From positions 34,020,814 through 34,084,813 of the forward strand of contig CM033392.1 of the NCBI GenBank assembly GCA_019426215.1: a DNA stretch of 64,000 nucleotides, read 5' to 3'. A program made the position numbers and the translations under genes. Source of the DNA: Buddleja alternifolia (lineage: Eukaryota; Streptophyta; Magnoliopsida; Lamiales; Scrophulariaceae). This document shows, piece after piece, positions 35,102 through 48,189 of the stretch (positions within the stretch are counted from its first letter, which is position 1; each line of letters starts with the position of its first letter). The notes under the pieces were generated by a model. That model worked only from the letters and a program-made list of their open reading frames with translations. It was not told where the DNA came from and did no database searches.

Positions 35102-35937
35102 TGTAAATATATGCGTGTATATATATATATATAATGTGTGCACATATATATATGTGCTTATATTATATATATATATATATTATCCTCCATCATAAAGGGA
35201 TTGGGAATAAATTTTGCTCCAAATCCATTATAGAAGGATAGCGCGAATAACTTTAAAAATCTGAAGTCATGGTTCGTGATCAAGACTTAGAACAAAGCAA
35301 TGAGCAATAGAAGGGCTGGACTCGTAAGTCTTTTCCCAACGAGTTGGACCGGTGGGTCATTGTCCAAATAACAATAATGATCGAAATCAAAAGGGGTCTG
35401 ACGAAGGAGCAAGAATATGTATAAATACGTATGTACAGGTAAAAAAAAAATTGCAACCTCGTGAAAATTGATCTCATGAAAGATGGGCATGCATGAAAAT
35501 ATTGTAAACTTTGGCACATACAGACAGAAACAAGCCATCACCAAGCTAATTCTTTAATCCAGTAAAAGTAAAAGGTGCTCGCATCAAATTGTACCATACT
35601 GATTTAAGCCTAAAAAAAAAGGGAATTGGTTTGGAAACGTGCAAATCATTAGAAAATATATATATATATATATATAAGTGAAAGGTATTAATTACCAACC
35701 TATTCGAAAAGGAAGAAGATGGGTGATGTATTTTCTCAGTTTGTCTTCTTGCTGACAGATTTTTTTATTTTCTTGTTTCTTTGGTGTGATAAAAGCATTG
35801 GTGGCCATATGTATATATATACATATATGGTACGGTAAAAGGCCTTGAGATAGTCTATCCGAAAGACTCTACTACAAACATGTGAATCGTAATAGTCTCC
35901 TAATTCATCTTGGAAAGGACTCTATTACCAACTAGTA
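35102..35937. other. Flank shared by both duplication copies, no gene seen
   Basis: AT microsatellites (35102-35180 and 35657-35678) and AT-rich DNA. Short minus-strand frames at 35280-35544 have no recognisable domain. The sequence ends where the truncated env-like region begins. Confidence 0.6.
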
Positions 35938-35940
35938 TTT

Positions 35941-38464
35941 GGATGGCTGCCACTGGTGGACGATTGAACGTTGAACTGGAGAGAAGTGATGGAAAGCCTA
36001 TGCAGTGCTTGTCGTAGAAATAGTTCTATCTGTTGACAAACTTTGGGTAACTGATCAACAAGTCCAACTCTCTCCTGACGCTTCTCAAGGCAATACTTAG
36101 CAAACTGACGCTTCTTGTCATGCATGCCTATACCAAATAGATGGGGAGCTTGAACTAGCTCCAGGAAAGTGTATTTATGGCCCACATAAGCTTCAGCCCA
36201 ATTTACCTTGGCCATACAGTAGTCTGTCCGAGCATTAACCATAGCTCGAACGCCTTCATGGTAAGCTTTTGTTGATTACTACAAAAGCTCATTTTTCTTT
36301 CACAAATGTGATTAATCACATAAAGTCTCTTAACCGTTATATTTACATAAAGTCTCTTAACCATTGGATATCTCTGATAGATTCAAAGCGATATCTATCA
36401 GTCTGATAGTTAGCATTCTAGACGCTGTCAAAGTACGCATCAGCTTCGGTCTGTATCACATCTGTGAGAGATGCTAGACGCTCACCGGCATGAATTCCTT
36501 TATTCTCCCACAATAGAAGTGGATTGACAGAATTCACGTTTTCAGGACTTTTTGCTATATGAGGAAAATGAGTGCAGCCTTCTCTGTTCAAGACTGCCTC
36601 TGACGGATTGAGAAAGGTAGGGCGAAAAGGATCATACACACCGATTTGTAGTCTCTTAGAGCAAAATCGGTTGACTTGCTATGCCCATAGTCTAGATAAT
36701 ACGCCAGACCTGCATCATACTTAGGAGTTCTGCCTCCTTGTTGGTCTTGTTGAAGAATAAGAGACGAAGGTATCTGACCAGGAGATTTACCAAGTTAAAT
36801 GGCCAGATAATATTTCCTCTCAATTTCTGTCAGCTCAGTGTTGAACACTACATCCCTGATCTGACTATCAACGTCAATCAGCGCGGCTACCTCATTCTGA
36901 GCATTAATGTATCTTTCTTCATTATATCCTACTGGAATGAAGTCTTCTTCGAGCGCTGAAGGCATATAATTGATTGAATGATCAATCGTCTTCAGTGGGT
37001 CCAGCTGGAAGAAGTGCCTTACGTTCAGAACGATGCTCTGACCTTCTGAGCATGCCTCTGTTATAGCCAGAATAAGAGTTGATGTTTGAACCTCTTTAGG
37101 AGCAGGTTCTTCTACTTCAATTGTAGCAGCTTCTGCGGCAACATCTTTGGCAATAGCCACAATATTTTTCACCTCAACATCCAGATGGATGTCTGTTGTT
37201 GCTTCAGCAGCAGCTGGAACTAAAGTTGTAACACAAGAACTATCCTCTATAAGAACATGATCTTCTATAGATGTAGGAAAGGAAATGCTGTGGGAAGAAA
37301 TAAACTTACCCTGAGAGCTTATCTCATCAGCAACTTGAGCGCTTGGCTCAACTGTCTCAGGCTCTTCAGGAACAGGAGCAGCTTGACGCTTGCAAATCTT
37401 TTTTACGTTGACTCCTTCAACGAGTTTAAGCGTTTGAGCGGGAGGAGAGGCAGCTGGTTCCTCAAAGTCGATTTGTTTAATAATGCCTTCCAGCGTCCTC
37501 CGCTTGATCAGAGGGACCATGTCCTCTGCATCCTCATCAGTTTCCTCATCATCCTTTTGAGGAGAGGGAATGACTTAAGCCTTGGGCTTTCTGGGAGCCC
37601 TCTTCTTAGTAGCAGCCAGACGCTTCACGGCTTCTTCTGGAACTGGACGCTCAGTTTCTTCGTCTGACGCTCCGCGTACTTCCAGATGCTCAGACAGTGG
37701 TCTAGCAGCACCACCAACCTTGGGAGGATTGAAGAGATTGTTCAGAATCCTTCTTCCCAGCAGCTTGGCCTTATTCAAAGGTTGACCAGAAGAGTAGACA
37801 CAGCCTGATCGATACAGCAGGTCACTCAAAATAAGCCTATAAGGTATATTTGGGGCACTTAAACAGTCCTGAAACCTCCCAAATACATACTCACTCCAAT
37901 GGATCTTGAGGTGGAGGAGTATCGCCATCATCATCTGAAATTGCATTGGGTTCACCTTATCAAAGGTACCCACTCTCCATTCTATGATCTTACTACAGAA
38001 ATCAGTCATCAGTCGGTATTTGGATACCAGTTCTTTCTTTTCAAAGTGTTGTTTGTAGGGTACTCCGTCATAAGCACTCATAGTTGTCCATGTTTCTTTG
38101 ATTTGTTCCAAAGTGACACTGTCCAATGCCTCACCCTCATTTGGGAGATTGAAGTTCTTGGCAATGGAAGTAGTAGGCAGTACAAATTACTTAGGTGACT
38201 CCTTCTTAGATAGAGAAAATAGATAAGAAATGGACTTCTTGTCAGCTGAGAGTTTAGCAGTCTTCCAGAAGGTGTCGACTTCCATTGGAAACAGACAGGA
38301 GTATTGTGTTAAGAATGTTTTGAGCCCAGCCTTGGTTACCAGTCCATCATATCAGTTAGATTGATCTGAGGTTGTTCATACAAGAATTTCTAGTCGACAA
38401 CAAGGCCTTCAGTAACCTTGATGATAGGCTCGGCAGAAGTGGAAGTAGATTTCTTTGGTGCCAT
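35941..38464 (-). pseudogene. Env-like region of D1 (truncated)
   Basis: Starts MAPKKS at 38464. The core domain is readable at 38126-37575 (LMTDFCSKIIEWRVGTFDKV, LKIHWSEYVFGRFQ), parallel to element A. An acidic Pro-rich part follows (37520-36795), then a WAEAYVGHKYTFLELVQAP segment near 36215. A TAA at 37575-37577 and a stop near 38190 (absent from D2, where the codon is GAA) break it. A predicted intron (37220-37309) shares position and phase with intron 2 of element A. The frame ends ...SHPNTSW at 35941, short of the coiled-coil tail found in A. A 26-bp tandem repeat (CATAAAGTCTCTTAACC) lies near 36318-36363. Confidence 0.7.
37220..37309 (-). other. Predicted intron in D1 env-like region
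   Basis: 90 nt on the minus strand, donor CAGG|GTAAGT, acceptor ACTTTAG|TT, phase 1. Splicing joins ISSQ to VPAAAEATTD, which aligns with the splice in element A. The intron happens to be open in frame, so it would be missed by ORF-based annotation. Confidence 0.6.
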
Positions 38465-39276
38465 TTTTAGTGAAGGAGATGAACTGAGATTTTCTTTTGC
38501 TTTGAGAGAGAGAAAATAAAATTTGCAGAGAGTAAAAGTGAATAACTTTCTGCAAAAATTGTGTTTTAAATGACACAGAAGGGTAATTTTGAAACTTGTG
38601 TTCGCTCATCTCAATAAGATGTAGACACGTGTAAAGTTATTTAATCTCAGCCATGAATAGTTTTAACTGCGGACGTGAGTTTTGTGTAAGAGAGAGAAGT
38701 TACATTTGGTAACTCCCATATATAAAGATTTGACATCTGAGTTAAAGTTTTAAAACGTTTGGGATTTTCAGAGTGTAGCACACGCGCCTGATGGTACACT
38801 GACACGTACACAGACACGTGCTATCTAGGAACCGTCATTTTGAAAAGTTTTGATTACCCGCCAGTTTGATGTGATAGAAGAGTGTTGATAGAGTACATAA
38901 TAGACTATTGAGTCTATCCACTACTTCAAGAAGCGTGTAAAATTTATGCATGAGTTTTATAAATAATTTTATATTAAGTGTTGAGTGGAATATGTTCAAC
39001 ACTTAACACGTATCACTTGTAAAATTTATATTGACGCTTGAGATCAAAATCTTTTTATACTTGAGCGTCCAACATAATGTGCATAAATAATTTTGAGTGT
39101 TGATGATCATGCATATGAAAGTTTCTGATGATTGACGCTTACAGATATGTTTCAAGTACAATATTAAGGTTCCCCCTAAATTTGATAACTTGTAACAACT
39201 TTTCAAAGATCTTTTAGACATAAGTAAAGTGTATTCCTCCTAAATTATATGTCTAATAAAATATGATGCATGATGG
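38465..39276 (-). other. Spacer of D1 between pol and env-like region
   Basis: AT-rich, no gene seen. It is nearly identical to 57988-58800 in D2. Confidence 0.6.
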
Positions 39277-42170
39277 TTAAGCGTTTAAATCGATCATACC
39301 TAATTCACTTCTCAAAGTAAGAAAGTGTTGTTCGTTGAGCGCTTTGGTGAAGATATCTGCCAATTGTTTGTCAGTTCCAATAAAGTGCATGGAGATATCT
39401 TTCTTTTGAACATGGTCACGAAGAAAATGGTATCTAATGTCAATATGTTTGGTTCTGGAATGAAGAAAAGGGTTTTGAGTCATGGCTAGAGCGCTTTGGT
39501 TATCACAATGAATGGGGGTTGGACCTAGAATTGTACCATAATCTCTAAGTTGTTGCCTCATCCATAACACTTGTGCACAACAACTTGCTGCAGCTACATA
39601 CTCAGCTTCGGCTGTGGAGGTAGCTATCGATTGTTGTTTCTGACTATGCCATGAAACTAACCTATCACCTAGAAATTGACATGTACCACTAGTACTCTTA
39701 CGATCTATTTTGCAACCTGCAAAATCTGCATCTGAGTAGCCAATTAATTCAAAAGGAGAGTCCCTTGGATACCATAAGCCCACATTTTGTGTGCCTTTTA
39801 GGTATTTAAAGATCTTCTTGGCAACAATAAGGTGTGACTCTTTAGGATCAGCTTGAAAACGTTCACACATGCATACCAAAAACATAATATCAGGTCTATT
39901 GGTAGTAAGATAAAGAAGTGACCCAATGATACCTCTATAGTTAGTGATATCAACTTTCTTCCCACTTTCATCTTTATCTAACTTAAGCGTTTGGCTCATT
40001 GGAATTTTTGAATATGATACATTTTCCATGCCAAATTTCTTAATCATATCACGTGTGTATTTAGCTTGGTTTATAAATATGCCATTAGGGAGTTGTTTAA
40101 CTTGTAATCCTAAGAAGAAAGTTAATTCACCCATCATGCTCATTTCAAATTGTTCTTGCATCATTTTTAAAAATTTCTCACACAGACACTTGTTAGTAGA
40201 ACCAAATATGATATCATCAACATAAATTTAGACTAAGAGAATATCTTCTTCATTGGTAATTTTAAATAACGTTGTATCAACGCTGCCTTTTGAATAGCCT
40301 TTACCAATAAGAAAAATACAGAGAGTGTCATACCATGCTCGGGGTGCGTGCTTAAGCCCATAAAGTGTTTTATCTAGCTTGTAAACCATACCCTTACCAT
40401 GGTTGTTGATGAATCCTGGTGGTTGATCCACATATACCTTTTCTTGGAGTTTACCATTCAGAAAGGCACTCTTCACATCCATTTGATACACAGTAAACTT
40501 GTTGATTGCTGCATACACTAGAAACATGCGAATTGCTTCAAGACAGGCGACAGGAGCATATGTCTCATCAAAATCAATATCCTCTTCTTGGCAATAACCT
40601 TGAGCTACGAGTCTAGCCTTGTTCCTTATCACAATGCCATTCTCATCCATCTTGTTTCTATAGACCCATCTAGTTCCAATAACTCCTTGGTGAGTTGGTC
40701 TTGGTACTAGCGTCCAAATCTTACTACGCTCAAACTGATTAAGCTCTTCTTGCATAGCTTCAATCCAACTTGGATCGCTTAGCGCCTCATCCACTTTCTT
40801 AGGCTCCATTTGAGATAGAGAGCTTGCGAACATATCCTCATTAACTGTAGCGGCTCTAGTCCTAACAGGCGTTTCAATATCTCCAATAATCTGCTTAGGT
40901 GGATGATCACGCAGCCATAGTCTATCTACTTGGAAAAGGTTAAGAGGTTGAACAAGCGCTTGACGATCAGACGCTTGACTACCCTCTTGCTTAGGCGCTT
41001 CAAGTTCACTGATTTTTGTTTGCTCTTGATGATCACTCTCTTCATGATCATCAGCAGATCTTACATTGTTATCCAAAATAATCTCACTAGTGATCTTAGG
41101 AGGTGGGACTGAGATCTCATCATCATCGTCACTATCTTCATCAATGGTAATCTTAGACGCTTGATGACATAGATCTTCAACTCCTATATCATTCATATTA
41201 ACCTTACTCAGTTCTTGGTTAGCATCATCAAAAACAAAATGAATAGATTCCCCAACCTTCGATTTGATCTTGTTTAGGATGCAAAAATTATTTCCATTCT
41301 TGGCGTAGCCTAGAAAGATTCCCTCATCCACTTTAGGATCAAATGTCTTTAGGCTTTGGGATCCATTATTATGGATAAAACATTTAGAACCAAAGACGTG
41401 AAAATATGAAATATTTGGCTTGCGTCCCTTCCACAGTTCATATGGAGTTTCCCATGCTGTTTATTGATCATGCAACGGTTTTGAGTGTAACAAGCAGTGT
41501 TGATCGCTTCGGCCCAAAACCTAGGAGCAAGCTTGGATTCTGCTAACATGTGAAGTAGTTCAAGTATTCTAAAGGTAGATAGATGAGGTTTTCTCTTGAA
41601 AGATGATTTGACTTGTTTGCCCATTTGACAAGCGTCACAAAGGCGATCCTCGTGAAATAGTCCTTTTGGTAATCCCTCTACAAGATTTAGATTTATAAGC
41701 TGAGAGATTGTCTTAAAGTTGAGGTGATTCATTTTTCTATGCCATAACCAACCCGTTTTAGATTCATTTTTTGTAACAAAGCATGTTGGGTTGTTATCAA
41801 GTGTTGAACATCAATCTACCAAATATACGTTGTTTGTTCTTTTACCTTTCAATTTAGTAGACTTAGTCTTAGCATCATTTATATAGCAACAGTCGCTTGA
41901 GAACATGACTTCCAAGCCTTTATCACAAAATTGACTTATGCTTAATAAATTGTGCTTCAGACCCTCAACCTAATAAACATCATTTATCATGATGTTCCCC
42001 CTATGCCCAGTACCTGTACCTTTGGTTTTACCTTTGGATTTGTCACTAAATACAACCTGAGGACCATTAGCATCTTGATAGTTGATCAAAAGATCCTTGC
42101 AACCAGTCTTGTGCCTTGACGATCCACTATCAAAGTACCAAACAGATGTATCGGCTTTAGCTCTAAGTAC
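39277..42170 (-). pseudogene. pol: D1 pol, integrase core deleted
   Basis: RNase H ends at 39277 (STAEAEYVAAASCCAQ near 39615). RT follows to the right, with YVDDI near 40215 preceded by a TAA (40228-40230) where element A has CAA. Further right are the integrase C-terminal region and the pre-integrase segment (NHLNFKTISQLINLNL, about 41730-41690). The sequence jumps from ILELLH directly to MLAESKLAPRFWAEAINTACYTQNRC near 41560-41530. About 340 bp holding the first two catalytic acids of the integrase are missing. A frame break near 41340 and stops in the protease region (about 42130) add to this. The DSG protease motif (WYFDSGSSRH) is readable near 42140. Confidence 0.85.
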
Positions 42171-44413
42171 CTAGAATCAAAAGGAAGTTCTATTTCTGTT
42201 TAGGTACCCATTGTTGCTTGGGTCCTTTACCATTAGGAGCATTGTTAGTTTGAATTAGAACTTTAGGAACTCATATTTGCCTAGTCTTCATTGTCGGAAT
42301 ACTGGCCTTCTTGGGTTTCACATTGTTTTGTGTGTGCTTTTTGTTCACCTTGTGTTGTGTGTGTTGTTTGGGTGTATATTAATATCCTCGATTATAATAG
42401 TAATCATAATCATCATAATAGCGATAATATGATCTAAACCGTTGTGGATATTGACGCTGGTATTTCCTTGGGGCTGGCTTGGGTTGCGCTTTTGGTGCTG
42501 GACGCTTAGCATTTGATTCACAGTGGTTAGATTTATCCTTCGCCTTTTGAGCGTTTGGATGAACCCGTCTTTGTGAATCATTTGCCTTTGCCTTACCCTT
42601 GCCTAAGTTAGCTTTGGATTTCTCATTTGGCCTCGTACCATTGTCGCCTGGTTCAACATGTGTTTGACTTTGTGAACCTTCTTCAACAAAGAAAACACTC
42701 TTTCCTTTGTTGTTTGCCGTAACATTAGGTTTGTTTGGTTGTTTACCCATTTTATTACATCCTAAACCGGTCTTTTCACCAAATAACCTTGTTACCTCAG
42801 TCACATTATCTAGCTTTCTTGACGCTTTAAACAATGATGAGACGAGCTGTTCTGATTTAGCAAGTCTAGCGATCAGCTCAACTTCTCTATTGACTATTAT
42901 ATCAAGATCACTTTTCAACTGGATTATTTCACTCTCAAGAGATTGGTTTTCTCAATGAATTGTTGCTGAACTTGCAACTCTGCTTTGAGCGTCACTTTAT
43001 CACTTGTGAGCGATGAAATAATATCAAAGTAATTTTGGTATAATTTGGCGGCATCTTGACAATCATTATAATATTCTCTGACTTTGTCATGTAATTCTTC
43101 ATAAGAAACAGGAAGAGATAATTCAGTGTTTACCTCAGGGAACGCTTCTTCATCTCTGGCCATGAGGCAGATAAGCGCTGAGTCATCCACTGGCTCATCA
43201 TCATCACTACTCTCCTCTGAAGACTCCAAATCTTCAGGTGCGGACGCTGGTTCTGATTCCGCTAGCAAACCTTGTTGGCGAAGGTTTCTCCTGAATTGGT
43301 TTCTATCCACGTAATCCTGCCTTGAGGGCTTGGATACATTTGGATAAGGGCAATTTACCTGGTAGTGCCCTGGTTTCCTGTAATTATAACAAAGATTAGT
43401 TTCCATCTTTTGTTCATTTATTTACCTTGCAGTGTGTGGTTTTGAGACCACGGGCGCTGAGAGATTCTGTTGATTTGACGCTTGGTACTGAATCGGCGCT
43501 AAAGGAGAAGGTGCAGAATACTGAGGCGCTTGATACTGTTGTTGTACTGGAGCAGGCACTTGATATGAACTCTGTCCTTGATGCTTAGAACTATTTCCTT
43601 TCTTTTCATATCTCAAGAACTTTCTGAATCTATTTAGAAGCGCTAGTTCCTCATCCTCACTGATATCTGAAGCTTTTCCTTTGTTACCCGATTTACTCTT
43701 GATTGACACTATAAGCGCACCAGACTCAATCACTGGACCGCTTACTGCATCACTAGCCGAATTCAACTCAAACAAAAATGCTTTAAGTTCTGAAAAAACA
43801 TCTTCTGGAGTTAAACTATCCAAATTGTTTGACTCTCTCATAGCTGTTGTCTTCATCAAAAATCTACTAGGTACACTTCTAAAGATTTTGACCACCATTT
43901 CCAGGTCCTGTAGATCCATAGCCAAAGATGTTAATTCTTTAGTAAGGGTTGTGAATCTTATATCCAATTTTCTAAAGTCTCATTCAGCAACATCTTGAAA
44001 CTGTTAAACCTTTCTTTGGCAATGGAACATTTGTTCTCTTTAATTTGAGTTGAACCACCACAAATTATGGCTAACTTATCCCAGATTTCCTTAGTAGTGG
44101 TGCATGACTTAATCTTGTTGAATAAGTTGTCATTATCACCGATAGCTGTGTATAGAGCATTACGACCAACATTGTCCAAATTTGCTCTTCGACGCTCATC
44201 TGGAGACCATTCTTGTTTTGGCTTTTCCACGTAACCATCCGGAGTGTCTTCCGTGGCTCCAGGCGCTCTAGTGATGACCTTATATATTTTGATTGGGCCA
44301 TCTGAAATGATATCGCACATGTCATCATCACATGAATAGAGATATGTAAATGCTTTGACTTTCTATGTGTCATAGTTTGACTCAGTCAGTTTGGGAACTT
44401 TAGCAAATGCCAT
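42171..44413 (-). pseudogene. gag: D1 gag
   Basis: Starts MAFAKVPKLTESNYD at 44413 and reaches TAG at 44363-44365, at the same Trp codon that is TGA in element A. A frame break lies near 43965. The zinc knuckle at about 43395-43354 reads CYNYRKPGHYQVNC, so its second Cys is replaced by Tyr and it probably cannot bind zinc. A coiled-coil-like segment and a Lys/Gln/Tyr-rich tail follow (42918-42379). The frame shifts near 42925. Confidence 0.8.
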
Positions 44414-44498
44414 AAAGAAAATGTTAAAGCAACTAGATTTGAAAAAGGATCTAAACAAGCTGTTATGCTTGAAAATTTTAGAAATTTTAACTTTAACC

Positions 44499-44510
44499 GC
44501 TCTGATACCA
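44499..44510 (-). other. Primer binding site of D1
   Basis: On the minus strand TGGTATCAGAGC, identical to the initiator tRNA-Met-type site of element A, two bases from the LTR. Confidence 0.85.
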
Positions 44511-44512
44511 CT

Positions 44513-46042
44513 TGTTGGTCCCAAGTGGCATACGAAAGGGTCTAGAAGGGGGGGGTTGAATAGACCCTAAAGTCTTTTTCGACTTAAAAAAGATTCGTAT
44601 TAAAATTTGTTGGACGCTTGAAAAATAGACGTTTGACTGGAGCGTCTATTGAAGATTGTTTTTAGAAAGTTAATTTAGACTTCAAGATTTGAATACTATA
44701 ACCAAATAGGTTTAAGCGTTCACTTCTTTGATTAGTGTTAGCACAGCGAAATTGATTTTATAGTCTTCTTGTTTGAAAGCTTTAATCGTCACAGACTATT
44801 TCTTAGTTGCTCAGCTTTTGATTGTGTTTTACTTGGTCAATTAATGCAATGATATGATAATAAGTAAATTGACTGTAAAGTAAATAACACAAAATTTGTA
44901 AGGTTCGTTGGGTGGTGTAATCCCAACTACGTCCTTCTTCTCCTTGATCACTTGGAGGCAATCCACTAAAATGATTCTCAAAGAATCACACAGAGTCTTC
45001 TACAATTTAGGGAAAGATGGGTGTTGATGACTTGAGCTCTTTGATCACACAGATTTCTGCTCCAAATCACTTCTATCCTCTTGCTTCTTTCACTTAGAAA
45101 TAATGCAAGTATCCAACTTCGACTTCACACAGATCGCGAAGCTTGGATGGAATTTTTCTAAATGGTTTGTTTGATTTTGATAAAGTTCAAACAACTGGGA
45201 ATATCTCAATAGTAGTGTAGGTTTCTCCAAAAATAATGTTTGAGATATTTGATTGACTGTCTCAGGAATTGAAGAAGAGCAGGGAGAATGTTTGCTTGAA
45301 TATTCTGGTTTTTTCAGAAAATTTAAGGAATGAGACTTCAATGCAACAACAATTTGGCTTGGAATTAATCGTAGTGTTTTGGCTTGTTGTTGAAGTCCTA
45401 TTTATAGGCGTTCTTGGAGAAAGTGTCCATTTGACACATGCACAGGCGCGTGTCTCTCATTTCCACGAGTGAACAGCTTTTGTCCTTTTTCCTGAAAATC
45501 TGCTGCACAAAAATTGGTGCTGCAATCTGTGAATAGTTGACAGTCCAATAGGGTGGCTTCTCCGTACGTCCGAAAGAGCTTATCACATTTAATGCTCTTA
45601 TCAGCATTTAATGCATTTGAATTAAATGCCTGTTGGCATTTAATGCACTGAGAATATTTGCATTAAACTCCTTCTGAACTTAGAAATAAATTCAGGATTG
45701 ATAGATGCTCATTCATCTTTGAATTACTTTTGTCCTATAAGTGACGCTTGATATAGCTGGTCGTTTGGACGCTTGGAAGCTTTATCTTCATTCAGACTTC
45801 AGGCGCTTGAGTCTTCAACCTTAACTACTGATAAACTCACTCAGAAATTATCAGACGCTCAATCTAAGAATACTTAGCCTAACAGTTTAGAATAAAATAA
45901 ATCAAAGCCTATAAAGCCTATTACAATTCTAACGCTTCAAAGCTTATACATGATTTCTTTTAAAATCAAACTTACATGTTTTGGGGTCTAACAAATAATC
46001 CTCATTGTCATCATCAAAGTATCTAACATGAAATTTCTAATA
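44513..46042 (-). repeat. 5' LTR of D1
   Basis: About 1,530 bp. On the minus strand it ends ...GGGACCAACA next to the primer site and starts TATTAGAAATTTCATG at 46042 (the usual TG is changed to TA). It is related to the LTRs of element A but diverged. No partner LTR or target duplication can be found because the 3' end of the element is lost. Confidence 0.8.
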
Positions 46043-46707
46043 TGCTTGACTTATTTGAAAGTCCCCATACAAGCAAGTACAAATAGGACATAAATGAAAA
46101 AAAAAAAAGCAAAAAAAGAAAGAAAGAAAGCAAGAAAAGACATAAAGAGAGAAACTCTATTGAGTTACAAATGTTTTAATATAGAAATCTAATTATTTTC
46201 GTTTTTGCACGGTACACATAACATTTATTTTGTTCACTACTTAAATTTCATTGGACGAGCTGGAATTTAATTTCGCTTCCAGCCATAATAATAGGAGAGG
46301 AGTATAAGTTTTGTTTTAGATAGCATATCTTGGCCAAAATTTGTGTAAAAGAGAGGCTCCCGACATTAGGCCTCTCCCTAAAATCAAGTTTGGCGGGCAT
46401 TGACAGGACTTATGCTAGGATTAATAATTTATAAAGTACTCTTTTTTAATCATTCAACGGAAAGTCTCTCTTTCAAGTTATTCCATGTGTCTATTCGATT
46501 CCTCGCTTTGTCCACCTGGATAGTAAAGAATGACTTGAATTAGGCTAACATACATGTCCGTAGTAGGATAGTTTCGATTTGTTAGTGTATTATATATTGA
46601 AACACAATAGGAAATAGAAAAACAATTAACTATTTGCAGTTTAATTTGTACAATAATTAATTAGTTATTTCAAAAAATAAAAAAGAAATATTGTAAAGTT
46701 CAACACT
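46043..46707. other. Intergenic stretch downstream of the MATE gene
   Basis: AT-rich with poly-A and GAAA runs near 46098-46140. I searched the minus strand for a terminal MATE exon (a short Glu/Lys/Arg-rich tail) and did not see one. Confidence 0.5.
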
Positions 46708-46859
46708 TCAACCAAGGAAGTCAAAGATTAGTACCTCCTTGTTCCAATCGGTTCGAATGGTGACCCATAGTAAAATAATGGTCTGAATAATTGTACCTCC
46801 CAGCATTCCGGTCCATATTCCCTACAAACCACCACAACCAGACAAATTGCGTACACTTC

Positions 46860-46906
<47 letters not shown>

Positions 46907-47361
46907 TACCAAAAAATTCTAATTAGATATGAATGAATAAAAACGACGTACCACGTCTACCATATATAGACGAAAGTAATTATGTAAAAAGTGTGTACAA
47001 ATTAATTGATTACCTTGGCGCCAAGGTTGAACATATAGGCAAGAAATGCACCGATAGGAACACCCACCACGTAGTAACAACCTACATTCACGTAAGCCAC
47101 AAATGCTTGCCATCCACATCCCACAGCCACACCTTTTATTATATTCAAACACATATATGCATACATACAAATACGTCAACATTACATTCCGACAACTATA
47201 ATAATATAGACTATGAGAAATTTCATGCTATCAAAATTCATTTATTATTTTTTGTAATTATTCCCATGGGTATCCCATATTGGTTACACAGTTGATGCCG
47301 TTCCTAGAAACTGAGTTATTCAACATCTCACTAAATGAATCCATCTCCACAAGAAATTAGA

Positions 47362-47405
<44 letters not shown>

Positions 47406-48156
47406 CTGTCTACTAAGTGCTAACACTTCTAGCTCCACAATAAAATTGATGAAATGACTATTCCTAACAAAGTTATTCACATTCTTGATGATATTTTCCG
47501 TTTTCCTTGTTATTGCTTTTTTCTTATTAATAACATGAATCAAGTGGCCTTAACTGTTAATAAATCGTATTTAAATAAAGTGGTAGATTCCTTTTTGTTA
47601 TTTAATTAAGCAACATGTCAGCGTTTAATTGAATAATAGCCTATTTTATGACAATTATAATGGAAATTAAAAAAGACTGTTAGGCCTATAAGTTGAGATT
47701 TCGAGACCATTTATCCAAAAAAAAAAAGAAAAAGATCTCAGACCTGGAACCATTTTTTTTTTTTTTAATCTTAAGTTCTTGTATGTCCAAAAGGTGGCGT
47801 CAGAGTGTAATGTTTTTGAATTCAATTTGCAACTACGACAATTGCTTTAATTAAAAAGACAGCAAACCATATGCATAATTTGGTTGATGGTCAAAAGTGA
47901 CACAACGAAATGAATTATAACGCAAAATGTATTGTAAATACGTACGTGGTCACAAATGTCCTAAGTAATTTACCAAAAAACAAAATGTCCTATATTTAGT
48001 ATTTATATCTTTTAGCATTCTATTGACCCTCAACCTTACTTTTTAAGGGTACTATTTTAAAGATGTTCACGTTAAAAAGGATGATGTGGAGTCTAAAAAA
48101 ACCCATAATATAATATTGATTTTACAAAAATAATGAGTGAAAAAAGAAGATAATGA

Positions 48157-48189
<33 letters not shown>

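Larger units (their letters stand above)
35102..46042. repeat. Segmental duplication, copy 1
   Basis: This matches 54624-64000 in the same orientation. The offset stays at 19,522-19,524 bp from 35102 to about 41200, and the sequences differ at few positions by eye. The copy includes about 0.84 kb of non-element flank with identical AT microsatellites, so it is a duplication of one locus. The right limit in copy 2 lies beyond the window, so the end at 46042 (the LTR end) is a minimum. Confidence 0.85.
35938..46042 (-). mobile_element. 3'-truncated SIRE-like copia copy D1
   Basis: It reads right to left: 5' LTR (44513-46042), primer site, gag, pol, spacer, and an env-like region that stops abruptly near 35938. 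The 3' part of the env-like region, polypurine tract and 3' LTR are missing. It belongs to the same lineage as element A but is clearly a different subfamily. The integrase catalytic core is deleted and several stops exist. Confidence 0.85.

Noticed and set aside
35102..35180. AT-rich palindromic tract as an origin or matrix-attachment site
   Set aside because: It is an alternating AT/TG microsatellite; nothing beyond composition supports a function.
35280..35544. Minus-strand frames of about 80 codons, repeated at 54817-55075
   Set aside because: Not recognisable; present twice only because the segment is duplicated; they change reading phase between the copies.
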